64,000 bases of DNA from Dryocola sp036489025 (GTDB lineage Bacteria > Pseudomonadota > Gammaproteobacteria > Enterobacterales > Enterobacteriaceae): contig DASXGN010000041.1 in NCBI GenBank assembly GCA_036489025.1, positions 62,001 through 126,000 on the forward strand, given 5' to 3'. Every line of letters begins with the position of its first letter. Within the stretch, counting starts at the first letter, position 1. Shown piece after piece: positions 51,241 through 60,360 of this stretch. Under the pieces are notes generated by a model. It was not told the DNA's origin. It was given only the letters and a program-made list of their open reading frames with translations, and did no database searches. The translations under genes were made by a program, and so were the position numbers.

Positions 51241-51283
51241 GTTTTATCCCTCAGAGGAGGGAATCGCTGAAGCGAGGGGGGAA

Positions 51284-52195
51284 TTAACGCTGAGCTTCGC
51301 CGCCTAACGCTTCCACCAGGTTGTTGATCAACGCCGCCAGTTCGCCGGTCATCAGAATAAAATCGGCGTCAAAGCGCTGGCCGAAATCTTCGCGGTCGAT
51401 GTCATCATTCTGCTCGCGCAGCGTGTCGGCAAACTTCAGGCGCTTAACCGAGCCGTCGTCGGCAATCAGGAACTGAATGCGTTCCTGCCAGTCCAGCGCC
51501 AGCTTAGTGACGACTTTCCCGGCTTCGATGTGGGTCGCAATCTCGTCGCAGACCAGATCCTGCTGCTTGCAGCGGATCACGCCGCCGCCTTCAAGGATCG
51601 CTTTTAGCTCGGCTTCATCCATGAGCGCAAAGCCGGCCGGAACATCGCCCGAACGAACCCACTCGGTGAGCGTTAATTCAATTGGTGTTTCCAGCGCTAA
51701 CGGCACAACCGGCAGCGAACCCAGGCTCTTACGCAGCAGGGCCAGCGTATCTTCGGCTTTCTTGGCGCTGGCACAGTCCACCATGATCAAACCGTTGACG
51801 GTGTCGATCCACATCATCGTCTGGCTAAAGCGGCTAAAGGCGCGCGGCAGCAGGGAATGCAGCACTTCATCTTTGAGAGAATCTTTCTCAGTTTTCTTCA
51901 GCTTACGGCCCTGGTCGGCTTCCAGCTTGCCGATTTTGGCTTCCAGCGCCTGCTTGATAACCGGAGACGGGAGAATTTTTTCTTCTTTACGGGCGCAAAT
52001 CACAATCTGCCCGTTATTGGCATGGGTTAATGCATCACTGTGCGAGCCCATCGGTGGCACCCAGCCGGTTTTTGCCATATCCTGGCTGCCGCACGGGCTG
52101 AACGTGAAGGCGGCTAACTGTTTTTCCATCTCATCCGCAGAGAGCGTGATGTCGCGGCTTAAACGGTAAACCATTAAATTTTTGAACCACAGCAT
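51284..52195 (-). CDS. rdgC: Recombination-associated protein RdgC
   Basis: Ring-shaped DNA-binding protein that restrains RecA, 303 residues as in E. coli. It opens MLWFKNLMVYRLSRDITLSA and contains the RdgC core (FSPCGSQDMAKTGWVPPMG). It is convergent with ppnP and divergent from mak. Confidence 0.93.
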   Translation of the reverse strand: MLWFKNLMVYRLSRDITLSADEMEKQLAAFTFSPCGSQDMAKTGWVPPMGSHSDALTHANNGQIVICARKEEKILPSPVIKQALEAKIGKLEADQGRKLKKTEKDSLKDEVLHSLLPRAFSRFSQTMMWIDTVNGLIMVDCASAKKAEDTLALLRKSLGSLPVVPLALETPIELTLTEWVRSGDVPAGFALMDEAELKAILEGGGVIRCKQQDLVCDEIATHIEAGKVVTKLALDWQERIQFLIADDGSVKRLKFADTLREQNDDIDREDFGQRFDADFILMTGELAALINNLVEALGGEAQR

Positions 52196-52321
52196 GATTT
52201 TTTCCCGGTCAGGTCAGTGAAACGCAGCGGGCATGATAGCGAATCGGCCGCCGGGTTTCATTGCCTTTACGGCACCTGCCTTCTACTCTGTTGATAATTC
52301 TCACCAAATGAGGAACTTCCT

Positions 52322-53233
52322 GTGCGCATAGGTATTGATTTAGGGGGCACCAAAACCGAAGTGGTTGCGCTGGCGGATGACGGCCAGCAGCTTTTTCGCC
52401 ATCGGCTGCCGACGCCAAAGAACGATTATCAACAAACCCTTGCCACTATCGTAGAGCTGGTTCGCCTTGCGGAAGAGGCGACGGGCGAGAAGGGCACCGT
52501 TGGGCTGGGCATTCCTGGTTCAATTTCGCCCTATACGCGAGTGGTGAAAAACGCCAATTCGACGTGGCTGAACGGGCAGCCTTTTGATAAGGATTTGTCC
52601 ACGGCGCTGCATCGTGAGGTGCGCCTGGCGAATGATGCCAACTGTCTGGCCGTGTCGGAGGCCGTTGACGGCGCGGCGGCCGGCGCGGGCGTGGTCTTTG
52701 CGGTGATTATCGGGACCGGCTGCGGCTCGGGCATCGCCATCAACGGCCGCAGCCTGATTGGCGGCAACGGCACGGCGGGCGAGTGGGGCCATAACCCGCT
52801 GCCGTGGATGGATGAGGACGAGCTTCGCCATCGGGAAGAAGTGCCGTGCTACTGCGGCAAGCAGGGCTGCATCGAAACCTTTATTTCCGGCACCGGCTTT
52901 GCCACCGACTACCAGCGCCTGAGCGGCAAGACGCTCAAAGGCAACGAGATTATGCATCTTGCTGAACGGCAAGACCCGCTGGCGGAGCTGGCCATCAGCC
53001 GCTACGAGCTGCGGCTGGCGAAATCGCTCGCCCACGTGGTCAATATTCTCGACCCGGATGTTATCGTGCTGGGCGGCGGAATGAGCAACGTTGAGCGGCT
53101 ATATAAGACGGTGCCGCAGCTGCTGAAGGCGTGGGTGTTTGGCGGCGAGTGTGAAACACCCATCCGCAAGGCGGCTCACGGCGATTCAAGCGGCGTGCGC
53201 GGGGCGGCGTGGCTTTGGCCGGTGGAGAAATAG
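52322..53233 (+). CDS. mak: Fructokinase Mak (ROK family)
   Basis: Phosphorylates fructose with ATP in the cytosol. A 303-residue ROK kinase: ATP-binding DLGGTKTEVVAL at the start, catalytic EWGHNPLPW segment, and the ROK zinc motif with CYCGKQGCIETF. The start is GTG, as in E. coli, with GAGGAA upstream. The araJ gene that follows in E. coli is absent here. Confidence 0.92.
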   Translation: MRIGIDLGGTKTEVVALADDGQQLFRHRLPTPKNDYQQTLATIVELVRLAEEATGEKGTVGLGIPGSISPYTRVVKNANSTWLNGQPFDKDLSTALHREVRLANDANCLAVSEAVDGAAAGAGVVFAVIIGTGCGSGIAINGRSLIGGNGTAGEWGHNPLPWMDEDELRHREEVPCYCGKQGCIETFISGTGFATDYQRLSGKTLKGNEIMHLAERQDPLAELAISRYELRLAKSLAHVVNILDPDVIVLGGGMSNVERLYKTVPQLLKAWVFGGECETPIRKAAHGDSSGVRGAAWLWPVEK

Positions 53234-53240
53234 AATTTTC

Positions 53241-53277
53241 CCCTCGCCCTGTCCCTCTCCCCACTGGGGGGAGGGTG
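53241..53277. repeat. GC-rich intergenic hairpin element, copy 1
   Basis: CCCTCGCCCTGTCC then CCCTCTCCCC / GGGGGGAGGG with an ACT loop. It lies between convergent mak and sbcC. A related sequence occurs after phoR, so it is a dispersed enterobacterial intergenic repeat. Confidence 0.6.
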
Positions 53278-53285
53278 TACATCAA

Positions 53286-56200
53286 TTACCCGACGGCAAA
53301 TTCCTTCGCCAGCCTGCTTACGCCAAGGCCGTTGATCTTCTTCACTTTAATCTGCACCGGAATGCGCTCCTTCATCGCCTCCACGTGGCTGATGACCCCG
53401 ATTGTTTTTCCGCTCGCATTCAGCGTGTCCAGCGCGTCGAGCGCCGTATCCAGCGTTTCCGCATCCAGCGTGCCGAAGCCTTCGTCAAGGAACAGCGAAT
53501 CAATGCGGGTTTTATGGCTGACCAGGTCTGACAGCGCCAGCGCCAGCGCCAGGCTCACCAGGAAGCTCTCGCCGCCGGAAAGCGTGCGGGTGTCGCGCAC
53601 CGCGTCCGCCTGCCAGGTGTCCACCACCTGTAGCTCCAGCGCCTCGCTGTCTTTGCGCTGTAGCAGATAGCGCCCGTGCAGACGGTTAAGCTGGTTGTTC
53701 GCCAGCCAGACCAGATTATCGAGCGTCAGCCCCTGAGCGAATTTGCGGAACTTGTCGCCCTCTTTGGAGCCGATCAGCGAGTTGAGATAGCCCCAGTCTT
53801 CCACCTGTTGCTGGCAGGCTTCAATAGCCTGCATCAGCCCGTGCTGGCGCTCGCGGTTCTCCGCATCATGCCGAAGCTGCTGCTGTATTTGTCCCTGCTG
53901 CGTGGTGTTGTCGCGCAGCTGTTGATTGCAGTGAGCCAGCTGCTGTTGCAAAAGCGCGAGTTCGGCATCGTCTGCCAGCGCGGGTGACCGGGCGTGCTGA
54001 TGCGCTTGCAGAGCCTGCTGCGCCTGCTGGTACAGCACGGTTTGCTGCTGATACTGTTGCTCAAGCTGCTGCTTCCTGAGTTCGAGCCGCTGGCGCTCTT
54101 GCTCATCCAGCAGCGCCGCCTGGAAGGCCGCAGTATCGGCGAACGGGCTGGCGTTCAGCGCGCCGGTAAACTGCTCGCTGGCCTGAGCGGTACGCGTTTC
54201 TTCCTGCTGGCGCTGCTGCTGCAACGTTTGCCACTGGCTTTCAAGGGAAATGCAGTCGCCGTGCAGCGTCTGCCAGCTTTGTAGGGCCGCAGCCTGCTCG
54301 CTTTCCGCCAGCGGCGGCGGGCTGGTGCCATCGTCGGCATAGGCTGAGAGCACGTTTTCCAGCGTGGTGAACTGCTGCTGTAAAACGATTAGCCTGTCGC
54401 TGTGCTGCTGCCACCGCAGCGATTCCTGCTGGCGCTGCTCCAGCCAGAGGTTTTCTTCCCCTGCAACAGGATGCGCCAGGCCAACTTTCTTCAGCGCGTT
54501 ATTCAGCGTCTCGCGCTGGTCCGCAGCCTCGTCGGCAAGCTTTTGATGCTGGGCGCGCAGCTTCGCCAAATCCTGCTCCAGGGTCAGACGCTGGCTTTGC
54601 TGATGGAGTTGCTGCTCGCGCTGCTCTTCTTTCTCCAGCCAGTCGTTAAGATCGTCTTCAGGCGTAAGTGCCAGCGAGAGTTCGGCACATGTCTGCTGCC
54701 AGCGGGCTTGCAGAGTGCGCTCTTCTTCTTCCAGCGCTTTTATACCTGCGGCGAGTTTCTCTCGCTGCTGGCGCTGTGCTTCGAGCCGGGCTTTGATGGC
54801 GGATCCCTGTTCGGCCAGAGCGGAAACTTCCTGCTGGAGCAGCTTCAGCCGCTGCTGATTTTCAGCGGGCTCAATCGCCTGATACTCCGCCACGGCAGGA
54901 TGTTGGGTGGAGCCACAAAGCGGGCAGGGCTGCTCGGGCTGCAAATGCGCCCGTTCGGCCTCAAGGCTGACGATGCGATTTTCCAGTTCGCAGACTTTAG
55001 CCAAATCCTCGGCGTGCCTGCGCTTCTCTTTATACCGTTCGCGCTTTTGCGTGAGATCCGTATCGCCCTGCTTTAGCTGCTGGTCGAGCGCGTTAATTTC
55101 CTGCTGCTGCTGGCCCTTTCTTTTGCTCAGCGAGGCGAACTGAGGGTGCAGCGTTGCCAGAAGCTGGCGCTTAGGGCGGGCGGCGATTATCGCCTGTAAA
55201 TGAGCGCTTACTTCCTCAGCTTGCAGAACGTGTTTAGCGGCGGGTAAAGCGGCTAACTTTTGCTGTCCTGCGGCGATTTCGCGCTGCAGTGCTTCCGTCT
55301 GGGCCGCATCGCGCCGCTGCTGGCTAAACGCCATGCGCCAGCCTGCCAGCTCTGAACCCCACAGGCGGTAGCCGTCGTGAACGTTCAGCCAGGCCTGCAG
55401 CTGCGTGCTTTCGTCCTGAATAGTGACCGCCTGTGCCGCAGCAAAGAGGCGCGTCTGCTGCCGCTGCCGCTTCGCTTGTAGTAAGCGAGCATTCACTTTA
55501 TCGCAGTTTTCCAGCGTGCTTTGCAGCGCCGCCTGCTGCTCTTTTAACCGCTGCCAGTGCGGGCGTAGCTTTTCGGCCGGCTGCGCCAGCGTGAGTTTTT
55601 CAAGCAGCGGGGCCGCATCCTGCAAAGCCTTGCTGGCCGAATCCAGCGCCTGCCTGGCGGTGGCTTCACTCTGCCCGAGCTGCGCCAGCTGGCTTAGCCA
55701 CTGCTGATTGCGCTGCAGGGCCTGCTGTTCGGCCAGCCGCTTTTCCTCTTCAGAAGTAAGCGCCTGCAAACTCGCTGCAAGCTGCTGCTGTTGCTCTTCG
55801 CTCAGCAATGCCACGCCGGCCGCCTGGGCCTGTAAATTCTCCAGCTGTACACGCACGTTTTTGTAGTTTTCGAAAACGGCGGCGGAAACGGTGCCGTAAA
55901 TTTCGGTGCCGGTAAGCTCTTCGAGCAGCGAGGCCCGGTCGTTGGCGTCGGCATTTAAAAACGCCGCAAACTGCCCCTGGGAAAGCATCATTGAACGGGT
56001 AAAGCGGTCGTAGTCGAGGCCGGTCAGCCTGGCGGTGTAATCGAGCTTATCTTTGATCTTATCGGCGACAATTTTGCCCGTTTCGACCTCGGCAAGCTCA
56101 ACGCGCGGAGCCTGCAGATTGCCATCCGGCGAGTTGCGCGCGCGGTTCTGGCTCCAGAAGGCGCGCCAGGCAACGCCTTTAACCTCAAACTCAACTTCCG

Positions 56201-56441
56201 CCAGGCATTCGGCCGTGTCGCGGGTCATCAGGTCGTTTTGCGACTGGGAGATGCTATTGAGGCGCGGCGTTTTATGATAAAGCGCCAGGCAAATCGCATC
56301 TAAAAGCGTGGTTTTTCCCGCGCCGGTCGGCCCGGTGATGGCAAACAAACCGCTGCTGGCGAAAGGCTCGGCGGTGAAGTCGATTTTCCACTCGCCTTTC
56401 AGCGAGTTGAGGTTTTTCAGACGCAGGCTAAGGATCTTCAT
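53286..56441 (-). CDS. sbcC: Exonuclease subunit SbcC
   Basis: ATPase partner of the SbcCD nuclease that opens DNA hairpins and protein-blocked ends. The protein has 1051 residues (E. coli 1048). It has the Walker A GPTGAGKTTLLDA near residue 37, two very long Gln/Glu-rich coiled coils flanking the zinc hook CPLC at about 511-514, the ABC signature TLSGGESF and Walker B SLFLDEGFGTLD. Its start overlaps the sbcD stop by four bases. Confidence 0.95.
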   Translation of the reverse strand: MKILSLRLKNLNSLKGEWKIDFTAEPFASSGLFAITGPTGAGKTTLLDAICLALYHKTPRLNSISQSQNDLMTRDTAECLAEVEFEVKGVAWRAFWSQNRARNSPDGNLQAPRVELAEVETGKIVADKIKDKLDYTARLTGLDYDRFTRSMMLSQGQFAAFLNADANDRASLLEELTGTEIYGTVSAAVFENYKNVRVQLENLQAQAAGVALLSEEQQQQLAASLQALTSEEEKRLAEQQALQRNQQWLSQLAQLGQSEATARQALDSASKALQDAAPLLEKLTLAQPAEKLRPHWQRLKEQQAALQSTLENCDKVNARLLQAKRQRQQTRLFAAAQAVTIQDESTQLQAWLNVHDGYRLWGSELAGWRMAFSQQRRDAAQTEALQREIAAGQQKLAALPAAKHVLQAEEVSAHLQAIIAARPKRQLLATLHPQFASLSKRKGQQQQEINALDQQLKQGDTDLTQKRERYKEKRRHAEDLAKVCELENRIVSLEAERAHLQPEQPCPLCGSTQHPAVAEYQAIEPAENQQRLKLLQQEVSALAEQGSAIKARLEAQRQQREKLAAGIKALEEEERTLQARWQQTCAELSLALTPEDDLNDWLEKEEQREQQLHQQSQRLTLEQDLAKLRAQHQKLADEAADQRETLNNALKKVGLAHPVAGEENLWLEQRQQESLRWQQHSDRLIVLQQQFTTLENVLSAYADDGTSPPPLAESEQAAALQSWQTLHGDCISLESQWQTLQQQRQQEETRTAQASEQFTGALNASPFADTAAFQAALLDEQERQRLELRKQQLEQQYQQQTVLYQQAQQALQAHQHARSPALADDAELALLQQQLAHCNQQLRDNTTQQGQIQQQLRHDAENRERQHGLMQAIEACQQQVEDWGYLNSLIGSKEGDKFRKFAQGLTLDNLVWLANNQLNRLHGRYLLQRKDSEALELQVVDTWQADAVRDTRTLSGGESFLVSLALALALSDLVSHKTRIDSLFLDEGFGTLDAETLDTALDALDTLNASGKTIGVISHVEAMKERIPVQIKVKKINGLGVSRLAKEFAVG

Positions 56442-57655
56442 GCCTGTTCCCCCTCGTCGTGCAGGCTGGCAACGGTTTGCGCGAACAAAGTGCGCAGGCG
56501 CAGGCCGCGCTCCTCGCTGGTCTCTTCCTGCGCCAGGCGGCGCTCAAAAACTTCTTCCACGGTCAGCTCGCTAAGGGTTTCTTTGTGGCTTTGGGCGATG
56601 ACTCGCTCACGCTGTTCCCGGCTGCGGCGCAGCAGCACCACTTCAACGGGCAGGCTTTCGGTGATTTGCTGAATATGGCGCTGCGAATCATGCAGGTATT
56701 CGTCGGTGGCTATTTCAATATCCAGCCAGACCTTTGGCTCCGGCGGTGCACCGCGCCACTGCTCCAGCTGTTTTTCTATTTCGCTCAGCGAACCTTTAAT
56801 GACCGCCAGCGGCTGGCTGACGGGGACGGGCAGCGCGGTAACGTTTTGCAGCTTTCCCTGGCCAAATTCGGCCAGATAAACGCTTTTCGCCCTGCCGGTT
56901 TCATCAAAGCTTAATGAAATAGGCGAGCCGCTGTAGCGAATATGCTCTGTGCCGCCGATAAGCTGCGCGCGATGGATATGCCCAAGAGCGATGTAGTCGG
57001 CTGGCGGGAAATTTTGCGCCGGGAAGGCGTCGAGGGTGCCGATGTAAATGTCTCGCACCGCGTCGGTTTTCGTTACGCCAACGGTGGTTAAATGGCCGGT
57101 GGCAATAATCGGCAGGAGCTGCTCGCCGCGAGCGGCCAAGGCCGAAGCATGGCACTGCTGGTAATGTTCGGTGATGGCTTCCATCAGCGAGCGCTGTTTT
57201 TCATGACCGCTTAGCCCGGCCTGGCTGCTTTGAATGTCACGCGGGCGTAAAAAAGGAATGGGGCACAGAACCGCGCCGGGCGAGCCGTCTTTTTTCTTCA
57301 GCAGTAGGGTTTGCTCTGCGGGAATGCGGCGGGCGCTGGCGATTACGGTGGTATTCAGGCAGGCCAGCAGCTCGCGTGATTCATTCAGCGTGGCTACGGA
57401 ATCATGGTTGCCCGCGAGCACCACCAGCTGGCAGCCCGTGGCCTGAAGCTGGACCACAAAACGGTTATACAGCTCGCGGGCGTAGCTCGGCGGCGAGCCG
57501 GTATCGAAAATATCACCCGCAACGATTATCGCATCCACGTCGTGTTCAACGACGGCGCCCAGCAGCCAGTCGAGGAAAGCCTGATGCTCCGGCCCGCGGC
57601 TTTTGGTATAAAAATTTTGACCGAGGTGCCAGTCCGATGTGTGGATAATGCGCAT
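56438..57655 (-). CDS. sbcD: Exonuclease subunit SbcD
   Basis: Mre11-type manganese nuclease of 405 residues. Metal motifs are in order SDWHLGQ (7-13), AGDIFDTG, AGNHDSVA and GHIHRAQ. It forms SbcCD with the next gene. Transcribed away from phoB, sharing the 180-base region with it. Confidence 0.95.
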   Translation of the reverse strand: MRIIHTSDWHLGQNFYTKSRGPEHQAFLDWLLGAVVEHDVDAIIVAGDIFDTGSPPSYARELYNRFVVQLQATGCQLVVLAGNHDSVATLNESRELLACLNTTVIASARRIPAEQTLLLKKKDGSPGAVLCPIPFLRPRDIQSSQAGLSGHEKQRSLMEAITEHYQQCHASALAARGEQLLPIIATGHLTTVGVTKTDAVRDIYIGTLDAFPAQNFPPADYIALGHIHRAQLIGGTEHIRYSGSPISLSFDETGRAKSVYLAEFGQGKLQNVTALPVPVSQPLAVIKGSLSEIEKQLEQWRGAPPEPKVWLDIEIATDEYLHDSQRHIQQITESLPVEVVLLRRSREQRERVIAQSHKETLSELTVEEVFERRLAQEETSEERGLRLRTLFAQTVASLHDEGEQA

Positions 57656-57763
57656 AACCCGTCCTGTGGCAAAAAACCTGAGAGAGGATTATAAAGGGGA
57701 GTCGCCGCGAACGGCACAACTCTCTGTCATAATTCAAAGTGATGAGTCATCTGGCAGTCATTC

Positions 57764-57792
57764 TTTTCATAAATCTGTCACAAATCTGACGC
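57764..57792 (+). promoter_or_regulatory. Pho box of phoB
   Basis: TTTTCAT-AAAT-CTGTCAC-AAAT-CTGACGC gives three 7-base units with 11-base spacing and is nearly the E. coli phoB Pho box, showing autoregulation by PhoB. A further CTGTCAT occurs at 57724-57730. Confidence 0.85.
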
Positions 57793-57835
57793 ATACTGAC
57801 GCACAAATAAGATGGCCTCCTGAACAGGGTAAATC

Positions 57836-58525
57836 ATGCCAAGACGCATTCTGGTTGTAGAAGACGAAGCTCCAATCCGTGAAATGGTGAGCTTTGTGCT
57901 CGAACAAAACGGTTTTCAGCCAGTTGAAGCAGAGGATTATGACACCGCGGTGAACATGCTGATCGAGCCGTTCCCCGACCTGATTTTGCTGGACTGGATG
58001 CTGCCCGGTGGCTCCGGCATTCAGTTTATCAAGCACCTCAAGCGCGAAGCACTAACCCGTGAAATCCCCGTCATGATGCTGACCGCCCGCGGTGAAGAAG
58101 AAGATCGTGTGCGCGGCCTGGAAGTGGGCGCGGATGACTATATTACCAAGCCGTTCTCGCCGAAGGAGCTGGTGGCGCGAATCAAAGCCGTCATGCGCCG
58201 CATTTCGCCGATGGCGGTGGAAGAGGTGATTGAAATGCAGGGGCTGAGCCTCGACCCTTCCTCACATCGCGTGATGACCGGCGAAACCCCGCTGGATATG
58301 GGGCCGACAGAATTCAAACTGCTGCACTTCTTTATGACCCATCCGGAGCGGGTATACAGCCGCGAGCAGCTGCTGAATCACGTGTGGGGCACCAACGTTT
58401 ATGTGGAGGATCGCACGGTGGACGTGCATATTCGACGCTTGCGTAAAGCGCTGGAACTGAGCGGGCATGACCGCATGGTGCAAACCGTACGCGGCACGGG
58501 TTATCGCTTCTCAACCCGCTTTTAG
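57836..58525 (+). CDS. phoB: Phosphate response regulator PhoB
   Basis: OmpR-type response regulator of 229 residues, the E. coli length. The receiver has E9/D10, D53 (LLD53WMLPGG) and K105 in TKPFSPKELVAR. The C-terminal winged helix (about 130-229) includes RTVDVHIRRLRKAL. It activates Pho promoters including the two in this window. Confidence 0.95.
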   Translation: MPRRILVVEDEAPIREMVSFVLEQNGFQPVEAEDYDTAVNMLIEPFPDLILLDWMLPGGSGIQFIKHLKREALTREIPVMMLTARGEEEDRVRGLEVGADDYITKPFSPKELVARIKAVMRRISPMAVEEVIEMQGLSLDPSSHRVMTGETPLDMGPTEFKLLHFFMTHPERVYSREQLLNHVWGTNVYVEDRTVDVHIRRLRKALELSGHDRMVQTVRGTGYRFSTRF

Positions 58526-58547
58526 TTTCCCGACAGGAGTGTGACGC

Positions 58548-59864
58548 GTGCTGGAACGGTTGTCATGGAAAAGGCTGGTGCTGGAGCTGGTGCTCTGTTG
58601 TTTACCGGCGGCCATACTCGGGCTGATCTTCGGCCATCTTCCCTGGTTTTTGCTGGCGGCGGTTGCCGCGCTGCTGGTCTGGCATTTCTGGAATTTGCTG
58701 CGCCTTTCGTGGTGGCTGTGGGTTGACCGCAGCATGACGCCTCCGCCGGGGCGCGGGAGCTGGGAGCCGCTGCTTTACGGCCTGCACCAAATGCAGCTGC
58801 GTAATAAAAAGCGCCGTAAAGAGCTGGGTAATTTGATTAAGCGCTTTCGCAGCGGGGCGGAATCTCTGCCGGACGCGGTCGTGCTGACCACCGAAGAAGG
58901 AACCATTTTTTGGTGTAACGGCCTGGCACAACAGCTGCTTGGCCTGCGCTGGCCGGATGATAACGGCCAGAATATCCTTAACCTCCTGCGCTACCCGGAA
59001 TTTACCCGCTATTTAACCTCTAAAGATTTTAATCGCCCGCTCACGCTGGTGCTGAATAACGGCCGCCACCTTGAGTTCCGCGTGATGTCCTACAGCGAAG
59101 AACAGTGGCTGCTGGTGGCTCGCGACGTGACGCAAATGCACCAGCTGGAAGGCGCCAGGCGTAACTTTTTTGCCAACGTCAGCCACGAGCTGCGCACGCC
59201 GCTTACCGTGCTGCAGGGCTACCTGGAAATGATGCAGGATCAAAGTCTGGAAGGTCCGCTGCGCGATAAAGCGCTGGGCACCATGCGCGAACAAACTTCC
59301 CGCATGGAAGGGCTGGTTAAGCAGCTCCTCACGCTTTCGCGTATTGAGGCGGCACCGGCCATGGCGCTCAATGAAAAGATTGATGTGCCGCTCATGCTGC
59401 GGGTCGTGGAGCGAGAAGCCCAGACGCTAAGCCAGCAAAAGCACACTTTGCAGTTTGACGTCGATCCGCAGCTGAAGGTGTTTGGTAACGAAGAACAGCT
59501 GCGCAGCGCGATTTCAAACCTCGTGTATAACGCGGTGAACCATACGCCGGAAGGCACGCATATTACGGTGCGCTGGCAGCACGTGGAGCACGGTGCGAAA
59601 TTCAGCGTGGCGGATAACGGGCCGGGTATTTCAGCCGAGCATATCCCACGGCTGACCGAACGTTTTTATCGGGTGGACAAAGCAAGGTCCAGACAAACCG
59701 GCGGCAGCGGGCTTGGGCTGGCAATCGTTAAGCATGCGCTAAGCCATCACGAGGCGCGGCTGGACATCGAAAGCAAAGTCGGCAGGGGAACCACGTTTTC
59801 GTTTGTGCTGCCGGAAAGGCTGATTGTGCCAGGGGCTGCGATCGGTGAGGTGGGGACAGGCTAA
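58548..59864 (+). CDS. phoR: Phosphate sensor kinase PhoR
   Basis: Inner-membrane histidine kinase of 438 residues (E. coli 431). Two membrane segments (about 10-55), a PAS domain (about 100-195), phospho-acceptor H213 in NVSHELRTPL and an ATPase domain with DNGPGIS and GGSGLGLAIVKHA. GTG start with AGGAG upstream, as in E. coli. It controls PhoB with the Pst system. Confidence 0.95.
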   Translation: MLERLSWKRLVLELVLCCLPAAILGLIFGHLPWFLLAAVAALLVWHFWNLLRLSWWLWVDRSMTPPPGRGSWEPLLYGLHQMQLRNKKRRKELGNLIKRFRSGAESLPDAVVLTTEEGTIFWCNGLAQQLLGLRWPDDNGQNILNLLRYPEFTRYLTSKDFNRPLTLVLNNGRHLEFRVMSYSEEQWLLVARDVTQMHQLEGARRNFFANVSHELRTPLTVLQGYLEMMQDQSLEGPLRDKALGTMREQTSRMEGLVKQLLTLSRIEAAPAMALNEKIDVPLMLRVVEREAQTLSQQKHTLQFDVDPQLKVFGNEEQLRSAISNLVYNAVNHTPEGTHITVRWQHVEHGAKFSVADNGPGISAEHIPRLTERFYRVDKARSRQTGGSGLGLAIVKHALSHHEARLDIESKVGRGTTFSFVLPERLIVPGAAIGEVGTG

Positions 59865-60360
59865 GCTTAGATGAGGGCATTGCGTTTGGGATGCCCTCGC
59901 TCTGCCTCCCTTCCTTAGGAAGAGGGACGGGGGGGCGCAAAGCATAATATTCGAACAAAATTTAACCAGGGCTGTCAATTTCACTTTCCATTTCGCTTTT
60001 TCTGCCGGTTTTTCATCCTGACGTTAACCAAAATGCGTTATTTGGCGATATTTTGACCGCACGATACGCCATGATAAATTCGAATGATTGAACTTATTCA
60101 CTGGCTATGCGGTTAATTTAAGCATATCAATCTGGTTTCCCGATCCCTTCTTGTCTTCAAACGCTATAAGCGTTTTAATTGCGCCCCTGTTGTTACCAGA
60201 CCGACTGCAATTGAGTGGTAATTCGACCAACTATTCTTCGCCACCCTGCGGGATCAGATTTTTCCGCTGTCGGAGCAGGTAACAGCCGCTTTTTTGCCGG
60301 GTATGCGGCAGGAAATTTTGAATACTTTCAACACCACACATCCACAGGCTGCAATTATTT
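59865..60360. other. Intergenic region between phoR and brnQ
   Basis: These 496 bases include a GC-rich repeat near phoR (listed) and then AT-rich sequence with a plausible promoter (TTGACC, 16 bases, TAAATT, at about 60053-60080). No ORF here looks real. A long brnQ leader is possible. Confidence 0.5.
59893..59936. repeat. GC-rich intergenic hairpin element, copy 2
   Basis: GCCCTCGCTCTGCC followed by CTTCCTTAGGAAG and GGGACGGGGGGGC resembles the element after mak, with the shared CCCTCGCYCTGYC opening and a purine-rich right arm. Confidence 0.5.

Noticed and set aside
60088..60282. 64-codon ORF between phoR and brnQ
   Set aside because: No ribosome site, no domain and irregular composition; more likely part of the brnQ leader.
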